Positions 7,701 through 15,902 of a stretch of 64,000 bases of DNA are shown here, piece by piece; positions within the stretch are counted from its first letter, which is position 1; each line of letters starts with the position of its first letter. The DNA comes from Verrucomicrobiia bacterium. GTDB taxonomy: Bacteria > Verrucomicrobiota > Verrucomicrobiia > Verrucomicrobiales > DEV007. Under the pieces are notes generated by a model. That model saw only the letters and a program-made list of their open reading frames with translations. It was not told where the DNA came from and searched no databases. Made by a program: the position numbers and the translations under genes. The stretch lies in NCBI GenBank assembly GCA_030425385.1, contig JAUIAH010000002.1:62001-126000 (forward strand). The letters are read 5' to 3'.

Positions 7701-10520
7701 GACCAAGCCGCCGGCTTCGGTGGGGCGATCTTCTGCTGGGAAGAAGCTTGTTTGCAGAGCATCCACGATTCTCTCGTGCAGAACAACACGGCCACGCTGG
7801 CAAATGATGCCGCTTTCAATCCTGTGCCCAATGGAGGCGTGAATCACGTCGATTTCTACGGCGTCGGCTTTCCAACCATCGACGAGGCAAATGCCACTTC
7901 CTCACTAACCAACGCCCTCAGCTACATCAACCCGCTCACTGGCATCATCAACGAAGACTCGCCTTTCGCCTATCAGTATCTTCTCTACGAAAAGGAAGGC
8001 GGTCTGGTCGTTCCCCAGTATGCGAAGTTTGAAGACGATGCCACCTCGCCCACGCCCAATCTCGCAGCCTTAGAGAGCCGCATTGCCGAATTGAAGAACC
8101 TCCGCCTGATCTATCCAGATTCGGAAATCGTCGCCAGGCTGCTGCTAGATACGCTCTATCATTATGCTACTATCAAGGGCATCCAAGGTGACACCCAATA
8201 CCAACGCTGCCTCGCCGCACCGCTTCAGAATGGCTACAACCCCGATCTCGATGCCGAAATCACAGAGCTTGAGAACGCTCTATCGGATTACCACGCTGGC
8301 ATCCACCGCTACATGGAGTGTCTCAAGGATCCTTCGACATACGCCACCTTTCGCGCTCTCGTCCCTACCATTCCCTATGCGATCTACTACTACTTGGATA
8401 GCGTCACTGGTGCGTATCTCCCCGTTCCCGGTGTCGACAACGATCTGCCCAATTGGCAGGCCACTCGTTATCGCGATCTTGCCTTGCTCTTCGAATTGCT
8501 CGTCGACTACGGACGCACCGCCGAGATGCTGGCGCGCGCTCGCGTGCTCCGCGATGATGAAAGCGCTAGTGATGCGGGAGAAGCGAGCAACCTCGTCTTC
8601 GAGGCTCAGGCCTCGCTTCAGACGTGGGGAGAGATCCTCCTTGACATGTTCGCTAGTGAACTCACGCCGAGCGATTTCCGCACCCCCGGTCTGGAAGAGT
8701 CCATCGCTCTCTGGCGCGAATCCGTGAGCCAGCTCACGACTCTCCAGTCCAATCTCATCGGAGACACCAATCCCTTGGGGTATGTCGACGATGCCCTCTT
8801 GCTCTTACCGGTCTCCGCCATCGATATCGGTGCTGGACAGTCGTCGTTCCATTCCTTTGACAAGTTCTACGACCTCTTCCGCGAAGCCAATGGCTTACTC
8901 GACGTGGCCAAAGCCGATCTCGCCACCGCGCGGACGAGCCTCACCCTCTTCGAGGCCTCCAAGACTCAAGTGGAAACGGAAGCCAATGCACTCGTCACCT
9001 CCTCACAGAATCGCCTTGAGGAGATCCTAGGAGATACCATCCCTGTCGACTCGTGGTTTGAGGTCGGTAGCGAAGTTTGGGAACAACAGAACAACATCCA
9101 AAGGGCGCATTCGGAGATTACCCGGAATCGCATTCGCATCGACAACCTGAACGATGAGATTCAGATCGAGATCGATCGCGTGGAGCGTCAGAAAGGTCTC
9201 AACATCGATCGCGACGAACTGGTCATCACCTATGGGGACAAAGTATCCAAGATCGACGATCAAATTGCCACCATCGAGACGAGCCAGCGCGCCTTAGAAT
9301 CGCTCACCTCAGCGCTCAGCCCCACCGCGTTGACCAGTGGACCCCTAGCTCTCATCAGTGTCGGGGCCACCATCGTCAATGTGGCCGGCCAGGCCGGTGG
9401 CGACATCGCCAAGGGCTCGCTTGAGGACCAGAAGGCGGAATTGGCCACGCAGCAGATGAAAGATGAGACGGCGATCGACAACCAAGTCCTGGATGTCGAC
9501 AGCAAGGCCTTCATCGCAACGCGCTTGCTGACAATGAAAGAGTTAGACCTTGATTCGCAAGTTGCCGCAGCCAATCTCCGGCAGGAACTCATGCGGCTCG
9601 CAAGCCTGGTAAAGGAAGCCGATGAACTCAGAGCCGTCATTGCCAATGCCCAGAACGCCATCGCCAAACGAGTCTACGCGGATCCCTCGCAACGACTACA
9701 GGTCCACAATGACTATCAAAAGGCCATCTTCTCCTTCCGCCGTGCGCAGCAGTGGCTCTTCTTCACCACTCGCGCCTTGGAATACAAGCGCAACGAACCC
9801 TTCAACTTCAATGGCATGAATCTTGAGAAACTCTTTCAGATGCGCAATGCCGACCAGCTTGAAGACTATGCGAATCAGCTCAATCTCCTCAATAACAATG
9901 CCATTGGTGATAGTGAGAAGATCGACTGGTTCAGTCTCCGTGAGGACAGCTTTGGGCTGACGCCTGGTTCAGCAGACGATGCGGCCTTCCAGGCCAAGTT
10001 CGCCCCGATCAATGGGCAGCACGTCATCACATTCTCCACTTTGCGCGCCATTCCAGGAAGCACCTTCCTAACAGAAACCGAGTATCTGGACAAGATCCGT
10101 CATTTCCAAGTTCTCCTTACCTTTCGTGATACCCCTCCTAGCACAAGTGTCACCGGAAATGTGCGCTATGGTGACGTCAGCTATTTCCGCTCCAAGAACT
10201 TGGGGACCGTGCCCGCAGGCCGTCCCGATCAACTGCAGGGGGAGTGGCTCATCTATATCAACCGGGATTGGGACTTTGATAGCACGGCAGGAAACTACGT
10301 CCAGGTCAAACGTGCCGCGGAGAGCTTTACCATTGCCCAGGCGCATACGAGTGCGGATCGCAATGCCGCCATTGGCAACGCAGCCATCTTCACTTCTTTC
10401 CGCGAGCGCAGTGTTGCCGCGACCAACTGGGTGCTGCACTTACCGGCTTCCATCGATCTTGCAAATCTAGCAGACGTCCAAATCAAGTTCGTGCACTACT
10501 CGACCGTGCGCAACGAGTAG
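4761..10520 (+). CDS. giant exported LamG / beta-helix / coiled-coil protein
   Basis: 1,919-aa secreted protein with signal peptide MKFPQFLSSFLALAAIASAG. From N to C it shows a LamG/concanavalin-like domain (about residues 130-300), a second concanavalin-like region ending in the Y-N-R-E-L-N-P-V-E block (about 320-510) and trailing beta-sandwich sequence, then a Gly/Ala/Asn-rich right-handed beta-helix-like region (about 750-1015) with GGGLSI, GGGIFQ and GGAIFC turns. After that comes a long helical region (about 1090-1680). Its last part is coiled coil interrupted by a roughly 35-residue Ala/Gly/Val/Ile-rich segment near 1515-1550. A beta-rich C-terminus closes the protein. The function is unknown; surface attachment plus an elongated helical module is what can be seen. 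The last 25 bp overlap the convergent kinase gene. Confidence 0.8.
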   Translation: MKFPQFLSSFLALAAIASAGDGPGGVGSTTDVNSPLRLWIKSESMKDGALPNLTGPSGTLTNSGASSAPNIHQDRGRRRDSQLHPFVFTYLGMEFDDLPGSTVAMDRFDSSRNGTYVSGTNGNPVPGGRFFGSTATSFRDGAHIALPSIPNLESLTTNFRISAWIKPDAVSGRQYFLRAGSGGWGLGLQDDHVVFTNFGIDDFIFDDLSITPGIWTHIQVQITDDSSNSEKDVELHVNGDFRNSNFASIPGSGFQIVEGSISASSATAPYTIGASSGGFNGSLSGLYVRQIDWDFTSQGMVDSSLRNDAEQADLIRTAREVPNNHHAWASFQADQANGLSTSSWNAGITSDITLFTAVRYEGDQLGTTGAGTTLLRSSNDNLVLQLPDASGRVSWHAGSALNPGSYETGSAPLRTPFNHSGEVGAREFRLWSFTQGFSGGQRILENGVLLAARSNQGQTFPISDLQFGNYSTSGTAGVSASHDLSEVIVYNRELNPVEKLIVDNYLGAKFGHPNVAGADWFLGDDADKGDFDSHLIGIAGIASWTHGSSAGGGLVLENVSFIDPNTSKRLLAAQKTGGLTCTALPSAIDMAWDRWWYMQHSGEGGDVRVQLDYAATDLVVPPATEHFLLYSASQDGPFSIVARATSTPMTVDFGNLEVGTALKTGYYAIGYNRGAMNVLPSNVFAINTTEAGADSAIATALTTINNQANDGSVYQLDLSSLVKGTAGPPNASNTFIVSRSATWPDIRRNVVITGPVLSTPGRFVLDGQGSVQPLAIHDGQVEIYHIAIKNGLAGGASSNRAGLGGGLSIFRGDVLLEDCVILNCEARGSDGFIFDAGQTETLAPSMAGWNGAFGEAGNPSRHGVFDPLFSTPFSVYDRGEGGDGGFGAGGGFGSYNAFTLHHGNFPGIGGFGACDGTTGVRFWRSNPKPTDTRDQSGGSAGFGGGIFQYRGKLRLNRVGLEGNAATGGTGGIRVAGSASTDQAAGFGGAIFCWEEACLQSIHDSLVQNNTATLANDAAFNPVPNGGVNHVDFYGVGFPTIDEANATSSLTNALSYINPLTGIINEDSPFAYQYLLYEKEGGLVVPQYAKFEDDATSPTPNLAALESRIAELKNLRLIYPDSEIVARLLLDTLYHYATIKGIQGDTQYQRCLAAPLQNGYNPDLDAEITELENALSDYHAGIHRYMECLKDPSTYATFRALVPTIPYAIYYYLDSVTGAYLPVPGVDNDLPNWQATRYRDLALLFELLVDYGRTAEMLARARVLRDDESASDAGEASNLVFEAQASLQTWGEILLDMFASELTPSDFRTPGLEESIALWRESVSQLTTLQSNLIGDTNPLGYVDDALLLLPVSAIDIGAGQSSFHSFDKFYDLFREANGLLDVAKADLATARTSLTLFEASKTQVETEANALVTSSQNRLEEILGDTIPVDSWFEVGSEVWEQQNNIQRAHSEITRNRIRIDNLNDEIQIEIDRVERQKGLNIDRDELVITYGDKVSKIDDQIATIETSQRALESLTSALSPTALTSGPLALISVGATIVNVAGQAGGDIAKGSLEDQKAELATQQMKDETAIDNQVLDVDSKAFIATRLLTMKELDLDSQVAAANLRQELMRLASLVKEADELRAVIANAQNAIAKRVYADPSQRLQVHNDYQKAIFSFRRAQQWLFFTTRALEYKRNEPFNFNGMNLEKLFQMRNADQLEDYANQLNLLNNNAIGDSEKIDWFSLREDSFGLTPGSADDAAFQAKFAPINGQHVITFSTLRAIPGSTFLTETEYLDKIRHFQVLLTFRDTPPSTSVTGNVRYGDVSYFRSKNLGTVPAGRPDQLQGEWLIYINRDWDFDSTAGNYVQVKRAAESFTIAQAHTSADRNAAIGNAAIFTSFRERSVAATNWVLHLPASIDLANLADVQIKFVHYSTVRNE

Positions 10521-13500
10521 GAGTGCCCAGAATAATTCGGCATACGCTTGCGAAACGCTTGCCAACGCTTGAGCCACTCCGAATCCGTCAGTGGCACGAG
10601 ACCGCCACTCGGATGGATCTCGGCCGAGGCGTTGATCTCCGCTAGCAAGAGCGCGTCTTCTGCCGCCAGTTCCACCTGAGGAAGCGCGCGCTCCATGTCA
10701 ATCACATCGATCCCATTGACGGAACACACGATCAAATGGCGCCCATCTGGCGTGGTCGTCATGTCCAGGATCCACGAATCGGCCATTGTGACCGGCGGCC
10801 GCAGGGCCATTCCCGTCGCGTAGTCCCAGAAGCGAACACTGCCTTCAAAGCCACCCGTCGCGCACCAAGGTTCGTCACCCTGTGAGAGAAACGAACCGGC
10901 CGCAACCGTGCCCGCATGAGGCAACACGGGACCGAGACGCTTCCCCGCTCGCCAATCCCAAACTTCCGCCACTTTGCCGGTTCCTCCGGTCAGAAATCGC
11001 GTTCCGCTAGGGTCGAACCTACCCAACCAAGGATTGCTCGGGTAGGGAATGGCCGCTCTCGCAGGCTCCCCATCATCCTGGTAAAACTTCAGGAAGTTGT
11101 CCTGATGTACCCGTATGGCACTGATCACCTCACCTTTCACGTCCACATCGGGGAAATGGCTCTCCGGATAATACGGCTCGATCACTCGGCGTTGCGCCTC
11201 CCGATCCCACAGGTGGAGGTATTCGTAAAGTCCCCACACAATCAGAATCCTTCCGTCGGGTGTGTAACGACAGCGCCCATTATTTGCCCATTCGTGAGGA
11301 CGAGATATCGCGTCGTGATCAAAGAGTGTCCGACTCTCTCCCTTGGAAAGATCGATCTCCACCCCTTCCCCAGATGCGCAGCACACTCCTATCAGATTCC
11401 CATCAGGATGAACACAGACACCCCGCGGCTCCGATGGCATGACAAAGGCCTTACTCTGCCATTCACCTGACTCTGGATCTACCAAACGCACGAAACCCGA
11501 TCCGCCATCGCCACTCGACTGCGTGAACGGCTTCGAGGACCGGTTGGGCGTCGTGCTCACGGCGAGTGCTATCCAAACATCATCGCGCCCCCAAGCACTG
11601 TCCGTGAGAATCCCTCCCACCTGGATTCGATCTCCTAACAGATCCCCTGTCGCCACGTCCACCGCTTGTGTTGCCGTCACCCGACTGGAAAGCTCACTAT
11701 GGCCCGAGGGAAAGATCCACCGTCCATTCGATGAGAGTTTCGCCAGGGAAGTCGTTTCCAGGGGCAAACGCCAACTAACATCAGTCTCTACGGGAACCCG
11801 GAATACTTTCACCAAGCCATTCTCCGAAGCCGCCAACCACTGGCCATCCGCAGAGAAGGCCACATCGATCACTGCTGAGTTGGGGCGCCCTACTCGCCCT
11901 AACCATTCCCCATCCGGAACGGACCACAGGTTGAGTCGTTGATCATAGTCTCCCATCGCCAGCATCTGCCCATCTGCTCGGAAAGCTCTCGCCCGGCAGA
12001 AAGCCGTATTCTGGGGAAACGGTGCCTCCTTCCCCGTAGCGAGATCGAGCGCGCCCCCGCTTCCCTGGGCAATAAATCGCCCGTCCGGCGACACCGCAAG
12101 GTAAGGCCCACTTGCCAACCCCACCCACCCTGGCTGTCGATGCACCAACTGTCCATCGACGTCACGAATTTCCAAATCTCCGTTCGGAAGCGTCAGGTAG
12201 AAGCGGGAAGAATCCTCTCCCAACCACGCTGGCAAATAGGTCCCATCACAAGGCAAAGGGTCAAACGCAAGCTCTTGGAAATCATTCTCGCGTCGACTCA
12301 CAGAGACCTCCTGTTCCACTACCACTAACAACAAATCACCATCCTCACTATAACTCAGCGTCAGAGGACGCTCGTCCTGAGCAAGCGAAATGGTCTCCCC
12401 AGACCGCCAACGCCAGCAGAAACCGCCATGGCCCGCCACGGCAAGTTCCTCGCCGTCTGGATGCCACGTGATCATGCTCGCGTGATCAGTTGGCGCCGCC
12501 GCCAACACCTCCCCTTGCGGATACGCGTAAACCGCCACTCTCTCATCCTCGACAATTGCTAACATTTCCCCTGATGGCGACCAGGCCGCAAATGAGAGCG
12601 ACTCCTCCTTCAGCGGATCCCAAAGTCGCTCTTCGTCGATTTGCCAGACCTCTGCCCCTCCCGATTCGTAGTCTGCGACTAACGCCTCCCCTAACGGATG
12701 CCATCGCAACGTCGACGCGTATGGCAATTCCGTGAGGAAGGCGCGCACGGGAACCCTTACGGTCTGTTGCCAGGCCGCCACCCGGTGTCCATTAGCGAGC
12801 ACTCGACCAGAATCCCCCCGCGCCGTGACCGCTGCCTTGGCAAACCAGAGAGCCGCCGTCGCCGGATCGTCTTCCCCCAAGCCATTCCGCGTGTAGAGAT
12901 CGGCCACGGTGAAGGTAGCCGCCTGCTCCGCTGCATGGGCCCGCTTCACCTGGATGAGACTCGTGACCAATCCTGTTGCAAGGGCAAGAATGATGGCCGC
13001 CATCGCGGTGACGACAATCTTGTTCTTCCTGACAAACTTCCCAAACCGATATGACAAGGTCGGCGGCGCAGCTTGGACCATCTCCCCATTAAGAAAGCGC
13101 TGTAGCTCCTCCGTCAACGACGCTGCACTGGGATAGCGCCGTTCGCGCTCCTTGGCCAAGGCCTTCATCACAACCCAATCGAGGTCCTTGGGCAAGGCGC
13201 CTTGCACCGCCGTGACATGGGCGCTAGGGCAAGGCGGCTCTTCCTCTGTGAGGATCTTCTGCATTTCCATCATTCCAGTGCTGGTCAAGCGATCCGGATC
13301 GATTGGCAACTGCCCTGACAATAACTGATAGAGCACCACTCCTAGCGAATACACATCCGTTCGCGTGTCCACATCAAGACCATCACTGAGCGCTTGCTCA
13401 GGGCTCATGTAAGCAGGCGTTCCGAGCACCTGACTGTGCTTGGTGAAGAGCGTCTGCTCTGAGGATTCACGAGTAGCCTTGGCGACCCCAAAGTCGATGA

Positions 13501-14173
13501 TCTTCACGTCACCTTGCGCCACCAAGATATTGGAAGGCTTCAAATCGCGATGGATCACCCCTTTCTGATGCGCGTGCTCGATCCCCTGACAGACTTTCAG
13601 AAAGAGTACCAAGCGCTGACGCAGATCGAGCGTGGCCGTTTCGGCATACTCGGTGATCGGCACGCCATCCACCAATTCCATGACAAAGTAGGGGCGCCCC
13701 AGAGCCGTTGCGCCCGCCTCAAGCACCTGCGCAATGTTAGGATGATTCATGCTCGCCAAGGTTTGGCGTTCACGCTTGAACCGCTCAATCACCTCCACCG
13801 TGTCCATGCCAAGCTTAACCACTTTCAAGGCAACATGACGAGAAACAGGCGTCGTTTGCTCTGCTTCCCAGACGGTCCCCATGCCGCCCTCGCCAATCAT
13901 ACGCACGAGCCGAAAGTTTCCAATCCGCATGCCCGGGGATTCCTGCGCGACCTCGGCCCATTCTTGACGGGCACTCCGGCCAGGGCCCAAAGTGAGGTCC
14001 CCCTCATCCCCCCCACTCTCTTCGTACCCTAACAAGAGTGCTTGCACCGCCTCAAAGAGTTCAACATCACCCTCCGTCGCTTTCTTGATAAAAGCCTCTC
14101 GTTCGTCCACATCATGGGCCAGGGCCGCCTGAAATAAGCGCTCCTCGGGAGGGAACTCATGCTCCACACTCAT
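10496..14173 (-). CDS. Ser/Thr protein kinase with transmembrane helix and WD40-like C-terminal domain
   Basis: Eukaryote-type protein kinase of 1,225 aa. Visible kinase motifs are the glycine loop GEGGMG (94-99), VALK with catalytic Lys117, HRDLKPSN (208-215) and DFG (227-229), followed by the YMSPEQ activation-segment end. A hydrophobic segment around residues 385-405 (IVVTAMAAIILALATG) would make it a single-pass membrane protein. The rest, roughly 450-1200, contains repeated beta-propeller (WD40-like) units such as SADGQWLA, SPDGRFIA and TPDGRHLI. The ATG overlaps the stop codon of the upstream ECF sigma factor (ATGA), so the pair is translationally coupled. Such sigma-kinase pairs are typical of Planctomycetes and Verrucomicrobia; phosphorylation of the sigma factor or its partners is inferred, not shown. 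Confidence 0.92.
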   Translation of the reverse strand: MSVEHEFPPEERLFQAALAHDVDEREAFIKKATEGDVELFEAVQALLLGYEESGGDEGDLTLGPGRSARQEWAEVAQESPGMRIGNFRLVRMIGEGGMGTVWEAEQTTPVSRHVALKVVKLGMDTVEVIERFKRERQTLASMNHPNIAQVLEAGATALGRPYFVMELVDGVPITEYAETATLDLRQRLVLFLKVCQGIEHAHQKGVIHRDLKPSNILVAQGDVKIIDFGVAKATRESSEQTLFTKHSQVLGTPAYMSPEQALSDGLDVDTRTDVYSLGVVLYQLLSGQLPIDPDRLTSTGMMEMQKILTEEEPPCPSAHVTAVQGALPKDLDWVVMKALAKERERRYPSAASLTEELQRFLNGEMVQAAPPTLSYRFGKFVRKNKIVVTAMAAIILALATGLVTSLIQVKRAHAAEQAATFTVADLYTRNGLGEDDPATAALWFAKAAVTARGDSGRVLANGHRVAAWQQTVRVPVRAFLTELPYASTLRWHPLGEALVADYESGGAEVWQIDEERLWDPLKEESLSFAAWSPSGEMLAIVEDERVAVYAYPQGEVLAAAPTDHASMITWHPDGEELAVAGHGGFCWRWRSGETISLAQDERPLTLSYSEDGDLLLVVVEQEVSVSRRENDFQELAFDPLPCDGTYLPAWLGEDSSRFYLTLPNGDLEIRDVDGQLVHRQPGWVGLASGPYLAVSPDGRFIAQGSGGALDLATGKEAPFPQNTAFCRARAFRADGQMLAMGDYDQRLNLWSVPDGEWLGRVGRPNSAVIDVAFSADGQWLAASENGLVKVFRVPVETDVSWRLPLETTSLAKLSSNGRWIFPSGHSELSSRVTATQAVDVATGDLLGDRIQVGGILTDSAWGRDDVWIALAVSTTPNRSSKPFTQSSGDGGSGFVRLVDPESGEWQSKAFVMPSEPRGVCVHPDGNLIGVCCASGEGVEIDLSKGESRTLFDHDAISRPHEWANNGRCRYTPDGRILIVWGLYEYLHLWDREAQRRVIEPYYPESHFPDVDVKGEVISAIRVHQDNFLKFYQDDGEPARAAIPYPSNPWLGRFDPSGTRFLTGGTGKVAEVWDWRAGKRLGPVLPHAGTVAAGSFLSQGDEPWCATGGFEGSVRFWDYATGMALRPPVTMADSWILDMTTTPDGRHLIVCSVNGIDVIDMERALPQVELAAEDALLLAEINASAEIHPSGGLVPLTDSEWLKRWQAFRKRMPNYSGHSYSLRTVE

Positions 14174-14892
14174 GTCGCGGGCGACTGAAAGACATTGAGA
14201 AGGTGGGCAAACTCTTCCTCCGCGTCCTTCGCGGAAGCCACCGTCTCTTGAATCTCTTCTCGAAGCATCTCCCGATAGCGTTTCCGCAGCTTGAACGCGG
14301 CAAAGCGCGCTGCATTGGCTGAGATCCCTAACATCACGCCCACTTCTTGGTAGGAGCGTGAGAGCGATTCCGTATCGAGTTGATCACGCAACGCACTGAA
14401 GACAGCGCCCTTGTCGGCTGAGCAATAGGCTTTCTCGACACGCGCGAGCGCACGTCGCATGATCTCCTTCGCCCACCGTCGCTCAAATTCCACCTCTGGA
14501 GTCACATTCTCCGTTGGCTCTAATGCCAGGCGCTGCTCCGCATCGAGTGCGTCAATCGCGATCATCACACGACCGCCGCCCCGCTTTTCAGACACAGAGC
14601 GACGCCACTGCTCGGTCGCATAGTTCTTCAGTCCCGTCAGAAGGAAACTTCGAAGCTTGCCTTCCCTCAGCCGGACGCGCTTCATCCCTTCGCGAGAAAG
14701 TAGCCGTTCGAAGAACGCCTGCGTCAGGTCCTCAGCATCATCGACCGAATGCCCCATGCGTCGCGCATAGCCATAGAGCGGAAACCAATAAGTCTGACAC
14801 AATTGCGCCAACGCCTCGGGGTCATCGTCCTGCGCGTTGAGAACGACGCTCCACCGAGTCTCAGGAAATGCTTTGGGTTTATCTGGCGACAC
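14170..14892 (-). CDS. ECF-type RNA polymerase sigma factor
   Basis: 240-aa sigma-70 family protein of the ECF type that in PVC bacteria is encoded next to Ser/Thr kinases. The region-2-like segment covers about residues 25-100 (YWFPLYGYARRMGHSVDDAEDLTQAFF, then SFLLTGLKNYATEQWRR). A region-4-like helix-turn-helix is at about 170-215 (SYQEVGVMLGISANAARFAAFKLRKRYREML). The opening PETRWSVVLNA is characteristic of the kinase-linked subgroup. It starts 62 bp from the end of the minus-strand sulfurtransferase gene and overlaps the kinase by 4 bp. No anti-sigma gene is adjacent, consistent with control by the kinase. The target promoters cannot be read from this window. Confidence 0.92.
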   Translation of the reverse strand: MSPDKPKAFPETRWSVVLNAQDDDPEALAQLCQTYWFPLYGYARRMGHSVDDAEDLTQAFFERLLSREGMKRVRLREGKLRSFLLTGLKNYATEQWRRSVSEKRGGGRVMIAIDALDAEQRLALEPTENVTPEVEFERRWAKEIMRRALARVEKAYCSADKGAVFSALRDQLDTESLSRSYQEVGVMLGISANAARFAAFKLRKRYREMLREEIQETVASAKDAEEEFAHLLNVFQSPAT

Positions 14893-14954
14893 GATCTGGG
14901 GGGAGAAAGCGAAGCCTAATGCGGATCAATCGTCGCATCGACCAAATAATTGCC

Positions 14955-15797
14955 CTAGGCAGGACCTGTCGCCACGGGCCGGTCAGGATCAGCACACCAC
15001 TCGCTCCAGGACCCGACGTAGAGTTTGGAACCTCGCATGCCCGCGTGCTCCATTGCTAGCACATTCACACAAGCAGTGATCCCGGAGCCACATTGATGGA
15101 CAATGGCGCTCGGTGCCCGATCACCCAGGAGCGCTTTCCAAGCCGTCTCTAGCGCCTCTGGAGACCGCATGGTAAGATCCTCTCGGAGATTGTTGTTGAA
15201 GGCGCGATTCACAGCGTTTGGGATATGGCCTGCCACAGGATCGATCGGTTCCATCTCCCCACGAAACCGCTCAGGACTACGTGCATCCACAACGAGGCGA
15301 TCCTGAGTGGACACATTAGCCACCACTTCCCCCACCCTCACCAGCATCGCCTCATTGGGTCTCGCCTTCACCTTCCCAACCGATGAGGTATCCGGCAGAT
15401 CCCTACTTGTCGGCAGTCCCGCTGCTTCCCATTTGCCCCAGCCACCATCGAGCACCGCCACATTATCCAACCCTATCCAACGCGCCAACCACCAGAGACG
15501 CGCCGCGAAAGCACCCCCAGCATCATCATAAGCGACGACATGCTTCTCTTCGGTCACGCCTCTACCTGCCAGGAAATCGGCAAATGTGTCAGGATCTGGC
15601 AATGGATGCCGCCCATGGTTACCCGTCTTCAGCCCTGACAAATCGCCCTCCATGTGAGCAAAGTGGGCACCTCGAATGTGTGCCGCTTCATAGAGCAATC
15701 GCCCTTTGTCAGGATCACCAAGATCATGACGACAATCGAAGACCACCCACGACGAATCGTCGAGGTGGTGAGCAAGGGATTCGGTAGACACGAGCAT
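14955..15797 (-). CDS. sulfurtransferase (thiosulfate / 3-mercaptopyruvate type, tandem rhodanese)
   Basis: Two-domain rhodanese-family enzyme that transfers sulfane sulfur to a thiophilic acceptor. I use the ATG at 15797 (MLVSTESLAHHL), giving 280 aa, the usual length; the longer reading frame upstream has no homologous look and would run over the divergent gene's leader. The first, non-catalytic domain contains the FDCRHDLGDPDKG and HIRGAHFAHME blocks. The second holds the active-site loop C-G-S-G-I-T-A with catalytic Cys236. CGSG followed by I/V-T-A fits both thiosulfate and 3-mercaptopyruvate sulfurtransferases, so I do not assign the donor. Divergent from the repeat protein at 15903, separated by about 105 bp that must hold both promoters. 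Confidence 0.9.
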   Translation of the reverse strand: MLVSTESLAHHLDDSSWVVFDCRHDLGDPDKGRLLYEAAHIRGAHFAHMEGDLSGLKTGNHGRHPLPDPDTFADFLAGRGVTEEKHVVAYDDAGGAFAARLWWLARWIGLDNVAVLDGGWGKWEAAGLPTSRDLPDTSSVGKVKARPNEAMLVRVGEVVANVSTQDRLVVDARSPERFRGEMEPIDPVAGHIPNAVNRAFNNNLREDLTMRSPEALETAWKALLGDRAPSAIVHQCGSGITACVNVLAMEHAGMRGSKLYVGSWSEWCADPDRPVATGPA

Positions 15798-15902
15798 GGC
15801 CCTTTCCCTATCACCGCCCCATCCCGACATCAATGGAGAACGGCTACACTGCCATGGTGGAAACCATTTCATCGCACGAGTCGGCCTGATAGCTTCCAAC
15901 TC

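Noticed and set aside
15654-15902. N-terminal extension of the DPxAA-repeat protein
   Set aside because: It overlaps the opposite-strand sulfurtransferase start and encodes no signal; the ATG at 15903 gives a membrane anchor.
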